A DNA stretch of 64,000 nucleotides from Mucilaginibacter corticis (GCF_007558865.1 NZ_VLPK01000001.1:744001-808000); one strand, 5' to 3'. Positions 46,274-55,514 are shown, counted from the stretch's first letter. Numbers and translations are program-made. Notes: generated from the letters alone by a model not told the origin.

Positions 46274-46339
46274 CAAAGCTATCTGTAAAACCGTTAAGCA
46301 GTTATAACAGGCTTAACTATTTTTTGTACTTTTTGATAT
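46274..46339 (-). promoter_or_regulatory. promoter and operator of the PhyH-like gene
   Basis: Read on the minus strand, a Bacteroidota -7 box TAGCTTTG (46274-46281) lies 26 nt upstream of the ATG. The -33 region is covered by nested palindromes: GTTAAGC/GCTTAAC arms (46293-46299 and 46311-46317) with a perfect inner GTTATAAC (46301-46308). Just upstream is the 20-nt block (46320-46339) shared with the GH78-like promoter. The arrangement suggests regulated transcription. Confidence 0.6.
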
Positions 46340-46373
46340 ATAATACCAATGACCAAACAGAAGATCTGTCTAA

Positions 46374-47087
46374 CTATCTTTTAAAAAGGTCTTTTTCTAT
46401 CCGTTCCATTACTGCATTCCTGTAGCTTTTGCTTATCGGCAGCATCTTATCAGCTACCAATACTTCATAACTATCAATACTGGAAATGGCGCTTACTGCT
46501 ACTATAAATGATTTATGGATCCGTAAAAACGAGTCGGGCGGCAACTGGCTTTCAATACTTTTAAAGCTCATGTAAACAATATGCTTTTTGCTTTTGGTAT
46601 ACAAGATCACATAATTTGACATGGCCTCGATATAAAGGATCTCATCGATATTTATTTTTTCAAGCTTTTGGTTGGATTTGATGAAAAAATAAGAGCCTGC
46701 TACAACAGGGGTTTCCTGTTTTCGTTTCAGACTGAGTTGCGCCTGCGCTTTATTCACAGCCATAAAAAACCGATCGAAGCTGATGGGTTTTAGCAGGTAA
46801 TCCAACACATTAAGCGTATAACCTTCAATAGCATATTCAGGGAAAGCGGTTGTAAATATTACCAATGGCGGATTGGCCAGGTTTTTTAAAAAACTAACCC
46901 CTGTAATTTTAGGCATCTGGATATCTAAAAATATCAGGTCAACCCGGTTATTTTGTAAAGCCAGGCTGGCCTCTATAGCGTTTTTGCAAACATCAACCGG
47001 GTGCAAAAAGTCTATCTGCTCTATGTATTCAAGCATCCCGTTGCGCGCTATAGGCTCGTCATCAACTACCAAACAGTTAATTATCAT
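46374..47087 (-). CDS. LytTR-type response regulator
   Basis: This 237-aa protein has a receiver domain (residues 1-120) with phosphoacceptor Asp55 in LIFLDIQMPK and the conserved LKP turn (LLKPISF). A LytTR DNA-binding domain follows (about 135-235, with FLRIHKSFIVAVSAI and SKSYRNAVMERI). Its start overlaps the end of the histidine kinase gene by 11 nt, so they form one two-component system. Targets are unknown. Confidence 0.93.
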   Translation of the reverse strand: MIINCLVVDDEPIARNGMLEYIEQIDFLHPVDVCKNAIEASLALQNNRVDLIFLDIQMPKITGVSFLKNLANPPLVIFTTAFPEYAIEGYTLNVLDYLLKPISFDRFFMAVNKAQAQLSLKRKQETPVVAGSYFFIKSNQKLEKINIDEILYIEAMSNYVILYTKSKKHIVYMSFKSIESQLPPDSFLRIHKSFIVAVSAISSIDSYEVLVADKMLPISKSYRNAVMERIEKDLFKR

Positions 47088-48135
47088 ATTGTAATTTAAG
47101 GGTGGTTTTATAAATATCCTCGTTTTTATCTACAAGCAACTCATGTTTGCCCGGATATATCAGTTCAAGCCGTCTTTTCAGGTTTTTCATGCCTAATCCG
47201 CCAGATTCAATCAAATATTTCTGCCCGCTGGTTTGGTCATAGGTATTAATGGCTTCAACTACAAAAGTGTGATTACCGTCTTCTTTTATTGCCAGGAACA
47301 CTTTATTGGCTGTTGGGTCTTTATAGTTGGATATATGCTTAAAGCTGTTTTCAATAATTGGCAGTATGAGTAGCGGCGCTATCATAAAGGGCTTGATCTG
47401 TTCATCTATCAGCAATTGGATATCGGTATCTTTTTCCATACGCAGCGTTTGTATAGCAACGTAATTTTCTATGTAATGCAGTTCCTTATCTATCTGTACC
47501 CTATCATCTGTACACTCATAAAGCTGGTAGCGCAGCATTTCAGAAAATTTTTCGACAGTTAAACGGGCATCTGTGTTTTCTTTATCTATCTGGAAATAGA
47601 TGGTATTCATGATGTTAAACAAAAAGTGCGGGTTAACCTGCGAGCGTAAAAAATTAAGTTCGGTACTTACCTTTTCTTTTTCTATCTCCAGCATTTTCTG
47701 CTCCATAAAAAAGCGGTCGCTTATTATTTTGACTATACAACTTATTATGATCAGGACGATATCGATAAGCAGGGTTTCAACCAGTAATGCGAAAATGTAA
47801 AAGGCCGAACGGAAGAAAGGATGGCCACTGATTAAGTGATAAATATATAGCGCGATTACCGTGGTTAGTAAAGCATTTATTACGGCGGCTAAAAACAAAT
47901 AAAGTATAAAACGCCAGATCCTGCGCTTATATAAATAGTGTGGTGTAAGCGTATAAGCGGCATAATTACATACAGGTATAGCCAGGCCTGTTAATACCAA
48001 AAAACCTATCCATTGCGGAAATATGGGCGTATTATAATCGTAGCTGGTAAACATTATCAGGAATGAAACTATCATCCATGCTATAATGTAAAAGATCTTG
48101 TATCGATTAAAAAATTGCGAAATGCTTATACTCAT
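47077..48135 (-). CDS. LytS/YehU-like sensor histidine kinase
   Basis: This 352-aa membrane kinase has four predicted transmembrane helices (about residues 13-30, 40-60, 76-100 and 108-135), a coiled-coil linker, and a His_kinase domain with the phosphoacceptor segment SQVNPHFLFNIMNTIYFQ. An HATPase-type end follows (ILPIIENSFKHI; GGLGMKNLKRRLELIYP). I prefer the ATG at 48135. The frame begins one codon earlier at a TTG. It is translationally linked to the downstream LytTR regulator. Confidence 0.92.
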   Translation of the reverse strand: MSISISQFFNRYKIFYIIAWMIVSFLIMFTSYDYNTPIFPQWIGFLVLTGLAIPVCNYAAYTLTPHYLYKRRIWRFILYLFLAAVINALLTTVIALYIYHLISGHPFFRSAFYIFALLVETLLIDIVLIIISCIVKIISDRFFMEQKMLEIEKEKVSTELNFLRSQVNPHFLFNIMNTIYFQIDKENTDARLTVEKFSEMLRYQLYECTDDRVQIDKELHYIENYVAIQTLRMEKDTDIQLLIDEQIKPFMIAPLLILPIIENSFKHISNYKDPTANKVFLAIKEDGNHTFVVEAINTYDQTSGQKYLIESGGLGMKNLKRRLELIYPGKHELLVDKNEDIYKTTLKLQYDN

Positions 48136-48380
48136 CAAACGGCGTTAATTTATAAAGGCAATTTACAATCTAATCCTCGAGTTGCAATTTCCTGATGTCA
48201 AGTATTTCAGGCACTTCGTCACGTTTATAACTCCTCTTGTATAATCTAAAAAAATCGCGTGCCGCGCAACTCTATTTTAGAAGAAGAAAACAAAAAATTA
48301 TTGTTTTCAGCACCCTGCAAAACTTGCTGATAACATATAAACAATTAATTATTTAAAACAAACCATTAAAAATTAAGATC

Positions 48381-48998
48381 ATGAAAAAACTCAGACCTAT
48401 CCTTATTGCATTATTGATATGCACATCAATGTTTGCTGCTAAAACGGCCCACGCCCAATTTACCGTTGGCGCGCGGGCCGGTGCAAACTTCGCTACCGAG
48501 CCTGTTCCTGACCTGTATCATGTTTTTTTAGCCAGGCCTTATGCCGGCCTGTTTGGCCAATATAACTTCAGCGGGCTGGGCATCCAGCTAGGTGTAAACT
48601 ACTCAGGCGAGGGTGCTAACTACAGGGACCTTTCAACAGAAGATATTTATCATATCAGGCATTCGTTTCTGACCATTCCTGTTTTGGTGTCTTACAAATT
48701 TGGTTTTGGCGGATACATTGAGGCAGGACCGCAATTTGGCTTACTACTATCTGCAAAAGAGCAGGATGGCGGCGATCCGTACATGGATACCAAACAATAC
48801 TACAAAGGAACTGATGTAAGCGCCGGCGGTGGCTTCGGTTATGATTTCAAGGAGACATCGGCCCTTAAAGGTTTCGGCCTTAGTATACGTTACATGCGCG
48901 GCCTTACTAATTTCAACAAAGAGGTTGTTGGCAATAATGTCGGGATAAAATCAAGAGTATTGAGCGCGGGCCTAACCTACAAGCTGCCAAAATTATAA
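48381..48998 (+). CDS. outer-membrane beta-barrel protein, PorT-like
   Basis: This 205-aa protein has a signal peptide (about 1-26) and an eight-stranded-barrel-like pattern. Signature segments are FTVGARAGANF at the start, LSIRYMRGLTNF near the end, and a closing strand SRVLSAGLTYKL. It belongs to the general 'porin family/outer membrane beta-barrel' group. The preceding gap 48139-48380 contains no gene but has a CCTGA/TCAGG inverted pair. It is divergent from the LytS/LytTR system, which might regulate it. Confidence 0.82.
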   Translation: MKKLRPILIALLICTSMFAAKTAHAQFTVGARAGANFATEPVPDLYHVFLARPYAGLFGQYNFSGLGIQLGVNYSGEGANYRDLSTEDIYHIRHSFLTIPVLVSYKFGFGGYIEAGPQFGLLLSAKEQDGGDPYMDTKQYYKGTDVSAGGGFGYDFKETSALKGFGLSIRYMRGLTNFNKEVVGNNVGIKSRVLSAGLTYKLPKL

Positions 48999-49023
48999 TC
49001 ATTAAGCATATAAGATCCGGTTT

Positions 49024-50112
49024 ATGAAAACATTAAAGTTACTTGCTGTATTGGCCGCTTTTACCGCTTTTGCTTCTTGCTCTAAAAAAGACAACGGCCC
49101 GGCAAAAACCACTGTTACTGACACTACAAAAACAACCACTACAACTACCGGCACGCAGGATGTATATGTTGCCGGATACCAGGCAATCGGGATCATTGAC
49201 GTGGCTACGGTTTGGAAAAATGGCGTGGCAACCAAGCCTACTGACCCGGCAACAGAGTACGCTCATGCTAATTCTGTTGCAGTTGTAGGGTCAGACGTAT
49301 ATGTGGGCGGCGACCTGTCAAAAACCGGCCAGCAAATGGCCGTGATCTGGAAAAACGGTACGGAGATACTGCTGACAGACGGAACAAAAAATGCTTCAGT
49401 AAACAGGATCTTTTGTGTAGGCAATGATATATATGCAGCCGGATATGAACAGAACAGCACCAGCAGTAATGTCCTTGCGGCAAAACTGTGGAAAAATGGC
49501 GTTGCCGTTACCATAACAGACGGGATCCAGTTTGGCGCTGCAAACGCTGTGTACGTATCAGGTACGGATGTGTACGTTGCGGGTTATGGTTTTAGTGTGG
49601 ACAGAACCATAGCCAAATTATGGAAAAATGGCACGTCCACTAATTTTAACGTCGACGGGGTGAGTTCTTTGGCTACCAGTGTTTTTGTTTCGGGCGGTGT
49701 AGTTTATGCTGCCGGTTCTGAAAAATATGGGAATATCAACACGGCCAAAATATGGAAAAATGGTGTTTCGACACCGCTAACCAATGGCACTTATGATTCA
49801 GGGGTTTTTGATCTGTTTGTTTCCGGCAACGATGTATATGCTGCTGGCTATGAATATAATGCTAATAATAAACCGGCAGCGAAATTATGGAAAAATGGTA
49901 CCGTATCAGCCCTTACCGACGGGAGCAATTATGCCTCGGCTAACTCGGTTTTTGTTTTCGGATCAGATGTATACATAGCTGGTTATGACACTAACGGTAA
50001 CAAAACTGTGGCAAAGATCTGGAAGAACGGTGTAGCTACTGCTTTAACTGACGGAACGACGTCAAGCACTGCTAACTCGGTGTTTGTGGTAAACCAGGTA
50101 AAGTATCAATAA
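49024..50112 (+). CDS. lipoprotein with seven WKNG-type repeats, predicted beta-propeller
   Basis: This 362-aa protein has a lipoprotein signal (cleavage before Cys19 in FASCSKKD) and a Thr-rich linker. Seven tandem repeats of about 45 residues follow. Each repeat reads roughly DVYVAGY...AK(L/I)WKNG...LTDG...A.SVFVSGT. Seven blades would make one closed propeller. Its neighbour at 50687 has the same architecture. No catalytic residues are evident. It is probably a cell-surface binding protein. The DNA repeats are diverged, so the domain is not a recent tandem expansion. Confidence 0.85.
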   Translation: MKTLKLLAVLAAFTAFASCSKKDNGPAKTTVTDTTKTTTTTTGTQDVYVAGYQAIGIIDVATVWKNGVATKPTDPATEYAHANSVAVVGSDVYVGGDLSKTGQQMAVIWKNGTEILLTDGTKNASVNRIFCVGNDIYAAGYEQNSTSSNVLAAKLWKNGVAVTITDGIQFGAANAVYVSGTDVYVAGYGFSVDRTIAKLWKNGTSTNFNVDGVSSLATSVFVSGGVVYAAGSEKYGNINTAKIWKNGVSTPLTNGTYDSGVFDLFVSGNDVYAAGYEYNANNKPAAKLWKNGTVSALTDGSNYASANSVFVFGSDVYIAGYDTNGNKTVAKIWKNGVATALTDGTTSSTANSVFVVNQVKYQ

Positions 50113-50169
50113 GTAGCATCAGTCGAAAGTAAATGCAATTTTTAAACTAAACTCAACAGGCATTTTAAA

Positions 50170-50658
50170 ATGAAAACAATTAAAAACTTACTGTTCATAC
50201 TGCCAATAGCAGCTTTATTTGTCCTTACATCGTGCTCTAAAAAGAAAGCTATCGCTCCTGCTGTTATTGATACTGCAACCACTATCGGTAATTTTTATTA
50301 TGGTAGTATCCTTGGATCTCCAAACACCATCATAGGCCCCGGGAATGCAATTTTATTAAGGAATAATGGTACCATGAGAGAGTATGCCAACGATTATTAT
50401 TCTTTAGGGACAAGCATTGCCGCAAAAGACACCGCGAGCGCTAAAATAAAGATCGATGGTACTTATACCGTTACTAAAATAAACGGTGTTACTACAATTA
50501 CCGCGATCTGGTACCTGACAACCGGTTCACCGGCTTTAACTTATACACTGGTAGGCGCGGTTGCCGGGCATAACCTGACAGGCACCATTACAGACGTGGG
50601 CACCGGGATAAGTACTACCGCGCAGTTTTCATTTACTGATACTGCGCCAAGTATATAA
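50170..50658 (+). CDS. small hypothetical lipoprotein between two repeat lipoproteins
   Basis: This 162-aa protein has a lipoprotein signal (lipobox LTSC, Cys about residue 22) followed by Lys residues as in the flanking proteins (SCSKKKAIAP). The rest looks like a single beta-domain rich in Thr, Gly and Ile. It lies 57 nt after and 28 nt before the two seven-repeat lipoprotein genes, so the three are probably one operon. I do not recognise the family. Confidence 0.75.
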   Translation: MKTIKNLLFILPIAALFVLTSCSKKKAIAPAVIDTATTIGNFYYGSILGSPNTIIGPGNAILLRNNGTMREYANDYYSLGTSIAAKDTASAKIKIDGTYTVTKINGVTTITAIWYLTTGSPALTYTLVGAVAGHNLTGTITDVGTGISTTAQFSFTDTAPSI

Positions 50659-50686
50659 ATTTTTACTTTTTATAAAATAACCCTAT

Positions 50687-51709
50687 ATGAATAAGTTAAA
50701 ATTATTAATCGCTGTTTTGGCCTTTGCGGTTATAGCATCGTGTTCAAAAAACAAAGCGGTATCACCCAATACTGTAGACAACCAGGCTGTAAATGTTTAT
50801 GTAGCCGGTGTTGATGGCAACGTAGCCAAACTATGGAAAAACGGTGTACCTATTGCATATACAGATGGCAAACAGCCGGCCGGCCTTTCATCAGTATTTG
50901 TGAGCGGTACAGATGTTTATACAGGAGGATTTGAAGGTAATTTCGCCAAAGTCTGGAAAAATGCCGTGCCTGTATCACTAACCGATGGTAAGTACAGCGC
51001 GGTTGTAAATTCTATCTACATATTAGGCAGCGATGTTTATGCTGTGGGCAGTGAGGCGTTAAGCACCACCAACACTGTAGCAAAGATCTGGAAAAACGGC
51101 GTGGCAACCTCACTTACAGATGGCACCCAAAACGCTTCTGCCAGCTCGGTATTTGTTAGCGGAACGGATGTATATGTTGTGGGTTTTGAAGCTAAAATTG
51201 CCAAACTTTGGAAAAACGGCACGGCAACTAACCTTACCAACGGTGCCTTTGCCGCAGAGGCAAATTCAGTAGTTGTATCGGGTAATGATGTTTATGTAGC
51301 AGGCGATATTTTAAATGATGACGGCAATGAAGTGGCTACACTTTGGAAAAATGGTGTACCTAATGCCTTAACCAGTGGTTTGTACACCGCCAGCGCGTCT
51401 TCTGTGTTTGTATCCGGCACAGATGTTTATGTATCTGGCACCGAAAGCAGTGATACGCCTTTTGGGCCATCAGACGTTTATAACAGCATTGCCAAGATCT
51501 GGAAAAATGGTGTACCTACCACATTGACAAACAATACAAAAGCTACCGGTTTAGGCGGAGTATTTGTTTTGAACGGTGCAGTATATACTGTAGGTTTCCA
51601 GGAGTCAGGTGATGTAAATACCACTGCCATGTACTGGAAAAATGGCGCTTCAAACGCGCTGACAACCGGCACTACAGAAGCGGCCGCGATTTCTGTATTT
51701 GTAAAATAG
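50687..51709 (+). CDS. second lipoprotein with seven WKNG-type repeats
   Basis: This 340-aa protein has a lipoprotein signal (Cys19 in VIASCSKNK) and seven repeats of the same kind as the gene at 49024: DVYV.G....AK.WKNG....LTDG...A.SVFVSGT. It is a paralogue of that protein, with slightly shorter repeats (about 40-52 residues). A seven-bladed beta-propeller on the outer membrane is predicted. It was probably formed by gene duplication followed by divergence. A stem-loop lies 40 nt downstream. Confidence 0.85.
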   Translation: MNKLKLLIAVLAFAVIASCSKNKAVSPNTVDNQAVNVYVAGVDGNVAKLWKNGVPIAYTDGKQPAGLSSVFVSGTDVYTGGFEGNFAKVWKNAVPVSLTDGKYSAVVNSIYILGSDVYAVGSEALSTTNTVAKIWKNGVATSLTDGTQNASASSVFVSGTDVYVVGFEAKIAKLWKNGTATNLTNGAFAAEANSVVVSGNDVYVAGDILNDDGNEVATLWKNGVPNALTSGLYTASASSVFVSGTDVYVSGTESSDTPFGPSDVYNSIAKIWKNGVPTTLTNNTKATGLGGVFVLNGAVYTVGFQESGDVNTTAMYWKNGASNALTTGTTEAAAISVFVK

Positions 51710-51749
51710 GATGACTAGTTAATAATAGATCAGTTAATAGAATGCAATG

Positions 51750-51773
51750 GGGCCGTACTTTTTAGTATGGCCC
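51750..51773. terminator. hairpin after the repeat-lipoprotein operon
   Basis: A 10-bp stem (GGGCCGTACT with AGTATGGCCC, one G-T wobble) and a TTTT loop lie 41 nt after the stop. No U-tract follows, so it may be a factor-dependent or structural end rather than a classical terminator. Confidence 0.5.
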
Positions 51774-51856
51774 TTGCGCTATTCTGAGAAGATTAATTTA
51801 AATGCTATGATTTTAACAACTAATTCATAATTTTATGACAACCTAAAAAACCTATT

Positions 51857-52333
51857 ATGAAAAAACTTACCATTATCGCAGCATTACTTTTTACAGCCTA
51901 TTGTTCAAACGCTCAAAACACAGATTGCAGCAAAATTAAAAAACACGTAAACCCGGTGCAAGGCACAACTGAGTTCAGGTCGCCGTCAAAAGATGTAGGC
52001 TTGATATTTTATAAAAAAATCTCAAAGGCCGACACCACTTACCAGGTAGAAGCTTATGGACAAAGCCAAAACGTAAATTATAAAGCAAAAGGCATATATA
52101 TTGAATTAGACAAAGGCGATTTTATAATGGATGAGATCCTGCCGGCAGAATTTACCGCCCTTGATTCTTATACCCATCAGTATACCGCTACATTAAAGCT
52201 AAACAAAATGGAGTTAGACGGATTAAAACAATACAAAATAGTCAAATTTGGTATTGCAGGTATAGATTATGATGTAAGCCAAAAAGATGCTGACAAGTAT
52301 CAGAACTGGGTTATATGCTTGCTTGGTGATTAA
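51857..52333 (+). CDS. small secreted protein of unknown function
   Basis: This 158-aa protein has a signal peptide (about 1-19, ending NAQ) and a short mature domain with two cysteines (Cys24 and one near the C-terminus, VICLLG) that could form a disulfide. No known domain is recognised. It is the only gene between the repeat lipoproteins and the GH43-like gene. An ATG start is used. Confidence 0.7.
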   Translation: MKKLTIIAALLFTAYCSNAQNTDCSKIKKHVNPVQGTTEFRSPSKDVGLIFYKKISKADTTYQVEAYGQSQNVNYKAKGIYIELDKGDFIMDEILPAEFTALDSYTHQYTATLKLNKMELDGLKQYKIVKFGIAGIDYDVSQKDADKYQNWVICLLGD

Positions 52334-52395
52334 AGATCAAGCCGGGCATTGCTGTTATTGAAGCTAACACTGATACAAATTTATTTCCTATTTTG

Positions 52396-52425
52396 GCGGC
52401 ATTGATAATTTCAAATTATCGCCGC
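52396..52425. promoter_or_regulatory. hairpin/palindrome 20 nt upstream of the GH43-like gene
   Basis: A stem of GCGGC/GCCGC and GATAATTT/AAATTATC (interrupted by a 3-nt bulge) ends 20 nt before the ATG. It could be a regulator-binding palindrome or an RNA hairpin masking the start region. Confidence 0.5.
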
Positions 52426-52445
52426 AATTTATTATAAAAACAAAT

Positions 52446-53504
52446 ATGCCTGCATTCACGCCATCTGTAAGGAAAACCCTTTTGCTGTTTTCTGTTTTGC
52501 TGATAACTTCTTTGCACACGGCGATGGCACAGTCTAAGGACATGTGGATGCTCACTTATTTCCGTCAGCGTTACCCTACACGGATAGAGATTGACGCGCA
52601 GGGTAAGACCATCGAGGTGCCCCTACCCAACCCCATGTTGGTAGCGCAGCTGCATATCGCTTTATCAACCGATGGCCGCCATTGGACACCATTAAACGAC
52701 AATAAGCCCATTTGGAATCAGCAAATGCGTGATCAGTTTATCCATAAAGGACCTGATGGGATCTGGCGATTGGTAGCGACAGGTGGCGGCAAAGACGTTC
52801 CTGACCATAAACAGTTTGGGCCAAGCTGTATCTATGCCACATCAAAAGACCTGATCCACTGGCAGTTTGAAAAGTACCTGCCGCTGATGAAGGATGTACG
52901 TGACAGTACCGGCGCAATGGTAAAAAATATCTGGGCGCCCGAATATTTTTATGACGATGCTACTAAAGAATACACTTTACTCTGGTCGTCTACCTTTAAA
53001 AGCGAGGGTTGGCAGGAAAGCCGCTTGTGGTATTGTAAAACAAAGGACTGGAAAACATTTACACCAGCCAAAGTGCTTTTTGCGCCTCCATATTCTGTAA
53101 TAGATGGCACATTAATAAAACATAATAATGTTTATTACCTGTTTCATAAAGAAGAAGAGTTTGGTGCAAAAACCGGCGAACGCCGGGGCATCAGGGTAGC
53201 GACATCTAAAAACCTGGAAGGCCCCTACACTGTTTACCAGGGGCCACTAAACAACGGGCAGATAGCACCAACAATTACCGAAGGGCCAAGCGTTATGGCC
53301 GATCCGGTAAACTCCAAGGGATGGCTGTTGTATTATGATTACCCAATGGCCGATGATTACGGTATTTCATCATCGCCCGATCTATTTAACTGGACAATTG
53401 AAAAGGACGTAACCCTGCCACCCGACGCAAGGCACGGCAGCCTGTCACGCTTAACATCTGCAGAAGCAAAGGCTTTGCAGAATGCTTTTCCGAACAGCAA
53501 ATAA
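52446..53504 (+). CDS. secreted GH43-like five-bladed propeller enzyme
   Basis: This 352-aa protein has a signal peptide (about 1-29) and a beta-propeller like GH43/GH32 enzymes. Candidate motifs are MVKNIWAPEYFYDD, YSVIDGTLIKHNNVYYLF and ITEGPSVM, the last carrying a possible acid Glu. The N-terminal base motif is less typical than in the GH43 gene at 8262. It probably cleaves arabinose- or xylose-containing glycans. It stands alone between a small secreted protein and a convergent membrane protein. Confidence 0.78.
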   Translation: MPAFTPSVRKTLLLFSVLLITSLHTAMAQSKDMWMLTYFRQRYPTRIEIDAQGKTIEVPLPNPMLVAQLHIALSTDGRHWTPLNDNKPIWNQQMRDQFIHKGPDGIWRLVATGGGKDVPDHKQFGPSCIYATSKDLIHWQFEKYLPLMKDVRDSTGAMVKNIWAPEYFYDDATKEYTLLWSSTFKSEGWQESRLWYCKTKDWKTFTPAKVLFAPPYSVIDGTLIKHNNVYYLFHKEEEFGAKTGERRGIRVATSKNLEGPYTVYQGPLNNGQIAPTITEGPSVMADPVNSKGWLLYYDYPMADDYGISSSPDLFNWTIEKDVTLPPDARHGSLSRLTSAEAKALQNAFPNSK

Positions 53505-53583
53505 TAACCAGCTTATTCGCCATCCTGTACTATTTGGTATATAGCAATATAGTGTAAAAGAAGTTAACAGATCTTTACTAACC

Positions 53584-54306
53584 CTATTGCTCTTTTTTTA
53601 AAGCAGTTTCAATTATTGTGTAGTCTGCGTCTGATACTTCATGCAGACTTAGCGGATTTGATGTGATGTAGAATATCTTTATAAATTTGCTGCCCGACTT
53701 TACGCTGTCAGCATAATTCACCCGGATACAAACAAAAGAATTACGCGATATAAACCCTTTATGTTTTAAAGCCGCCGCCTGCAATAGTTTTGTTTTCCCT
53801 AACGGATTTATAACCAGTGTGCTATCAGTATCTAAGGGTGGAATTGACGAATCTATATATACTTTTTTATGCTTTAAGTGCCCGTAAATGGTTTCGTCAT
53901 GGATATGAAAGGCTGATGTATTACCATAGTTGGCTAATTCATAAGTTACTTTGACAGAATCGCCTTTTGCTGTTTTTGAAATTACCGGGTTAGGCGTATT
54001 TGGCACCGTCCATAACCCTAGTGAAGAAAATAATGCCGGGCGTTTGTCCTGTGTGACTGTATCAGTTTTCGCATTAGTTTTACGGGCTGCGCTGGCACTT
54101 TCCTGCATCGCGGCGTTATCGGCGATTTCATCAAGGTACCCTTTTGCCAGGTCATAAACCCCTCCGCCGGATAAAGCAATAAATCCCGTTATCAGCAGGG
54201 TTTTGTACCAACCCCACTTTTTTTTATTGTACCAGTCCCTGATAAAGGCGACAGTAATCACTCCGGCTCCGAAAAAAAACAAGATTATAGTAAAGGTTAA
54301 ACTCAT
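53584..54306 (-). CDS. membrane-anchored protein of unknown function
   Basis: This 240-aa protein has two N-terminal hydrophobic segments (about residues 3-22 and 34-50), so the rest (from about 60) would be on one side of the membrane. The soluble part is rich in beta-strand and contains a conserved-looking VTYELANYGNTSAFHIHD stretch. I choose the ATG at 54306 rather than a TTG at 54339. It is convergent with the GH43-like gene. No domain is recognised. Confidence 0.65.
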   Translation of the reverse strand: MSLTFTIILFFFGAGVITVAFIRDWYNKKKWGWYKTLLITGFIALSGGGVYDLAKGYLDEIADNAAMQESASAARKTNAKTDTVTQDKRPALFSSLGLWTVPNTPNPVISKTAKGDSVKVTYELANYGNTSAFHIHDETIYGHLKHKKVYIDSSIPPLDTDSTLVINPLGKTKLLQAAALKHKGFISRNSFVCIRVNYADSVKSGSKFIKIFYITSNPLSLHEVSDADYTIIETALKKEQ

Positions 54307-54593
54307 TGTGAAGGTAATTGGCACAACAATATAATACAAAAAGTCAGGAGATTACAACCCTTTTTAAAATTTACAAAATCATAATCTATACCTGATTTAT
54401 TTTTTAAATTATAGCTTTAAGGAATAACGAGGCGCTAATTATCTCCATAACAGTCAAACAGTTGTCTTCAAGATGTTTTTATTTAACAATCTCCATTTAC
54501 TATTAATTAACAGGCTGTTGCGGTATTATTAAGCATGAGCCGACAATCGCTAACCAATTGAGGGCAAGCAGCATTAGTTTTAAAAGTTCAAAA

Positions 54594-55514
54594 TTATTGG
54601 CCTGCAGCTTTAATGAGAAAAGTCAATCCATCATCAAATCCTGAAAAATCTGCTTTGAGGCGTCGCGATAGGACGTTCAGATCATTACCATCCCTGCTAA
54701 TTTGTAAATAATGAAAAGCCGGTTTATAATTCGGCGAAAGGTCATGCATTTGCTCGTTATTCGCCTTTAATGGCTGATGGAGGCCGCCTCCACCACCTAT
54801 CACCAGGAAATCTTTTCCCAACACGTTGAATTGCTCGAAATTATGGGAATGACCTGACAGGAACAGCACCGCTTTTTTTGACTTGATAAACGGCGGCACG
54901 AAATATTTCCGTACATTTTCAGAGGGCTGTACAATGGAGCTATTGGTGTACGGCGAATGGTGGCAACCAACAACAATCATTTTTATAGCCGGGTCATTAT
55001 CCAGCCTGCTAAGTTCGGCCTGGTACCAGTTGTTTTGGCTGGTTATTTCAGCGGAAGACATGGCTGCAAAGTTGGAATTAACCAGTACCACAGCAATCGA
55101 ATCAACTACCTTCATATAGCCCTTAGGATCATAATCGGGGAAGCGCTTTATAAAATTAAGGGTTCCACGCCGGGCATTAAACATCACTTCGTGATTGCCC
55201 AGTGTGGCATAAACGGGTATGGAATCTTTGGTCGTACGGGCTATATACTTGTCGATATTTTTCCAGCTATATTTACTTTTTCCAAGCGAAACAACGTCGC
55301 CCAAAATAAAGAGCGCTTTTGGCCGCAGGCTGTCCACATCGGTAAAGATCATTTTTGTGGCCAGAAGATTATGATTGGGTTTAAGCAACAGTTTTTCTAC
55401 CCACATTGGTTCTTGGGTATCGCTGGCAAATGCAATGACCGGCTTTTTACTTTGCGCCATGAGCAACTGCGAACAGCACACAAGAACAAGGAATAACCGG
55501 CAGGGAAATTTCAT
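54594..55514 (-). CDS. secreted calcineurin-like metallophosphoesterase
   Basis: This 306-aa protein has a signal peptide (about 1-20) and metallophosphoesterase motifs: FASDTQ (Asp32-x-Gln34), LGDVVSLG, LGNHEV, GCHHSPY and LSGHSHNFE. The first motif normally reads Asp-x-His; here the His is replaced by Gln, which may change metal binding. It starts 8 nt after the stop of the DUF3943 gene and forms an operon with it. A periplasmic phosphatase or phosphodiesterase role is likely. Confidence 0.85.
   Translation of the reverse strand: MKFPCRLFLVLVCCSQLLMAQSKKPVIAFASDTQEPMWVEKLLLKPNHNLLATKMIFTDVDSLRPKALFILGDVVSLGKSKYSWKNIDKYIARTTKDSIPVYATLGNHEVMFNARRGTLNFIKRFPDYDPKGYMKVVDSIAVVLVNSNFAAMSSAEITSQNNWYQAELSRLDNDPAIKMIVVGCHHSPYTNSSIVQPSENVRKYFVPPFIKSKKAVLFLSGHSHNFEQFNVLGKDFLVIGGGGGLHQPLKANNEQMHDLSPNYKPAFHYLQISRDGNDLNVLSRRLKADFSGFDDGLTFLIKAAGQ

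Noticed and set aside
49039..49514. Overlapping open frames on both strands within the repeat lipoprotein genes
   Set aside because: They arise from the repetitive coding sequence; only the frames with lipoprotein signals and WKNG repeats are protein-like.
54957..55496. 179-codon plus-strand open frame antisense to the metallophosphoesterase
   Set aside because: The opposite strand carries the full set of phosphoesterase motifs and a signal peptide; this frame shows no domain.
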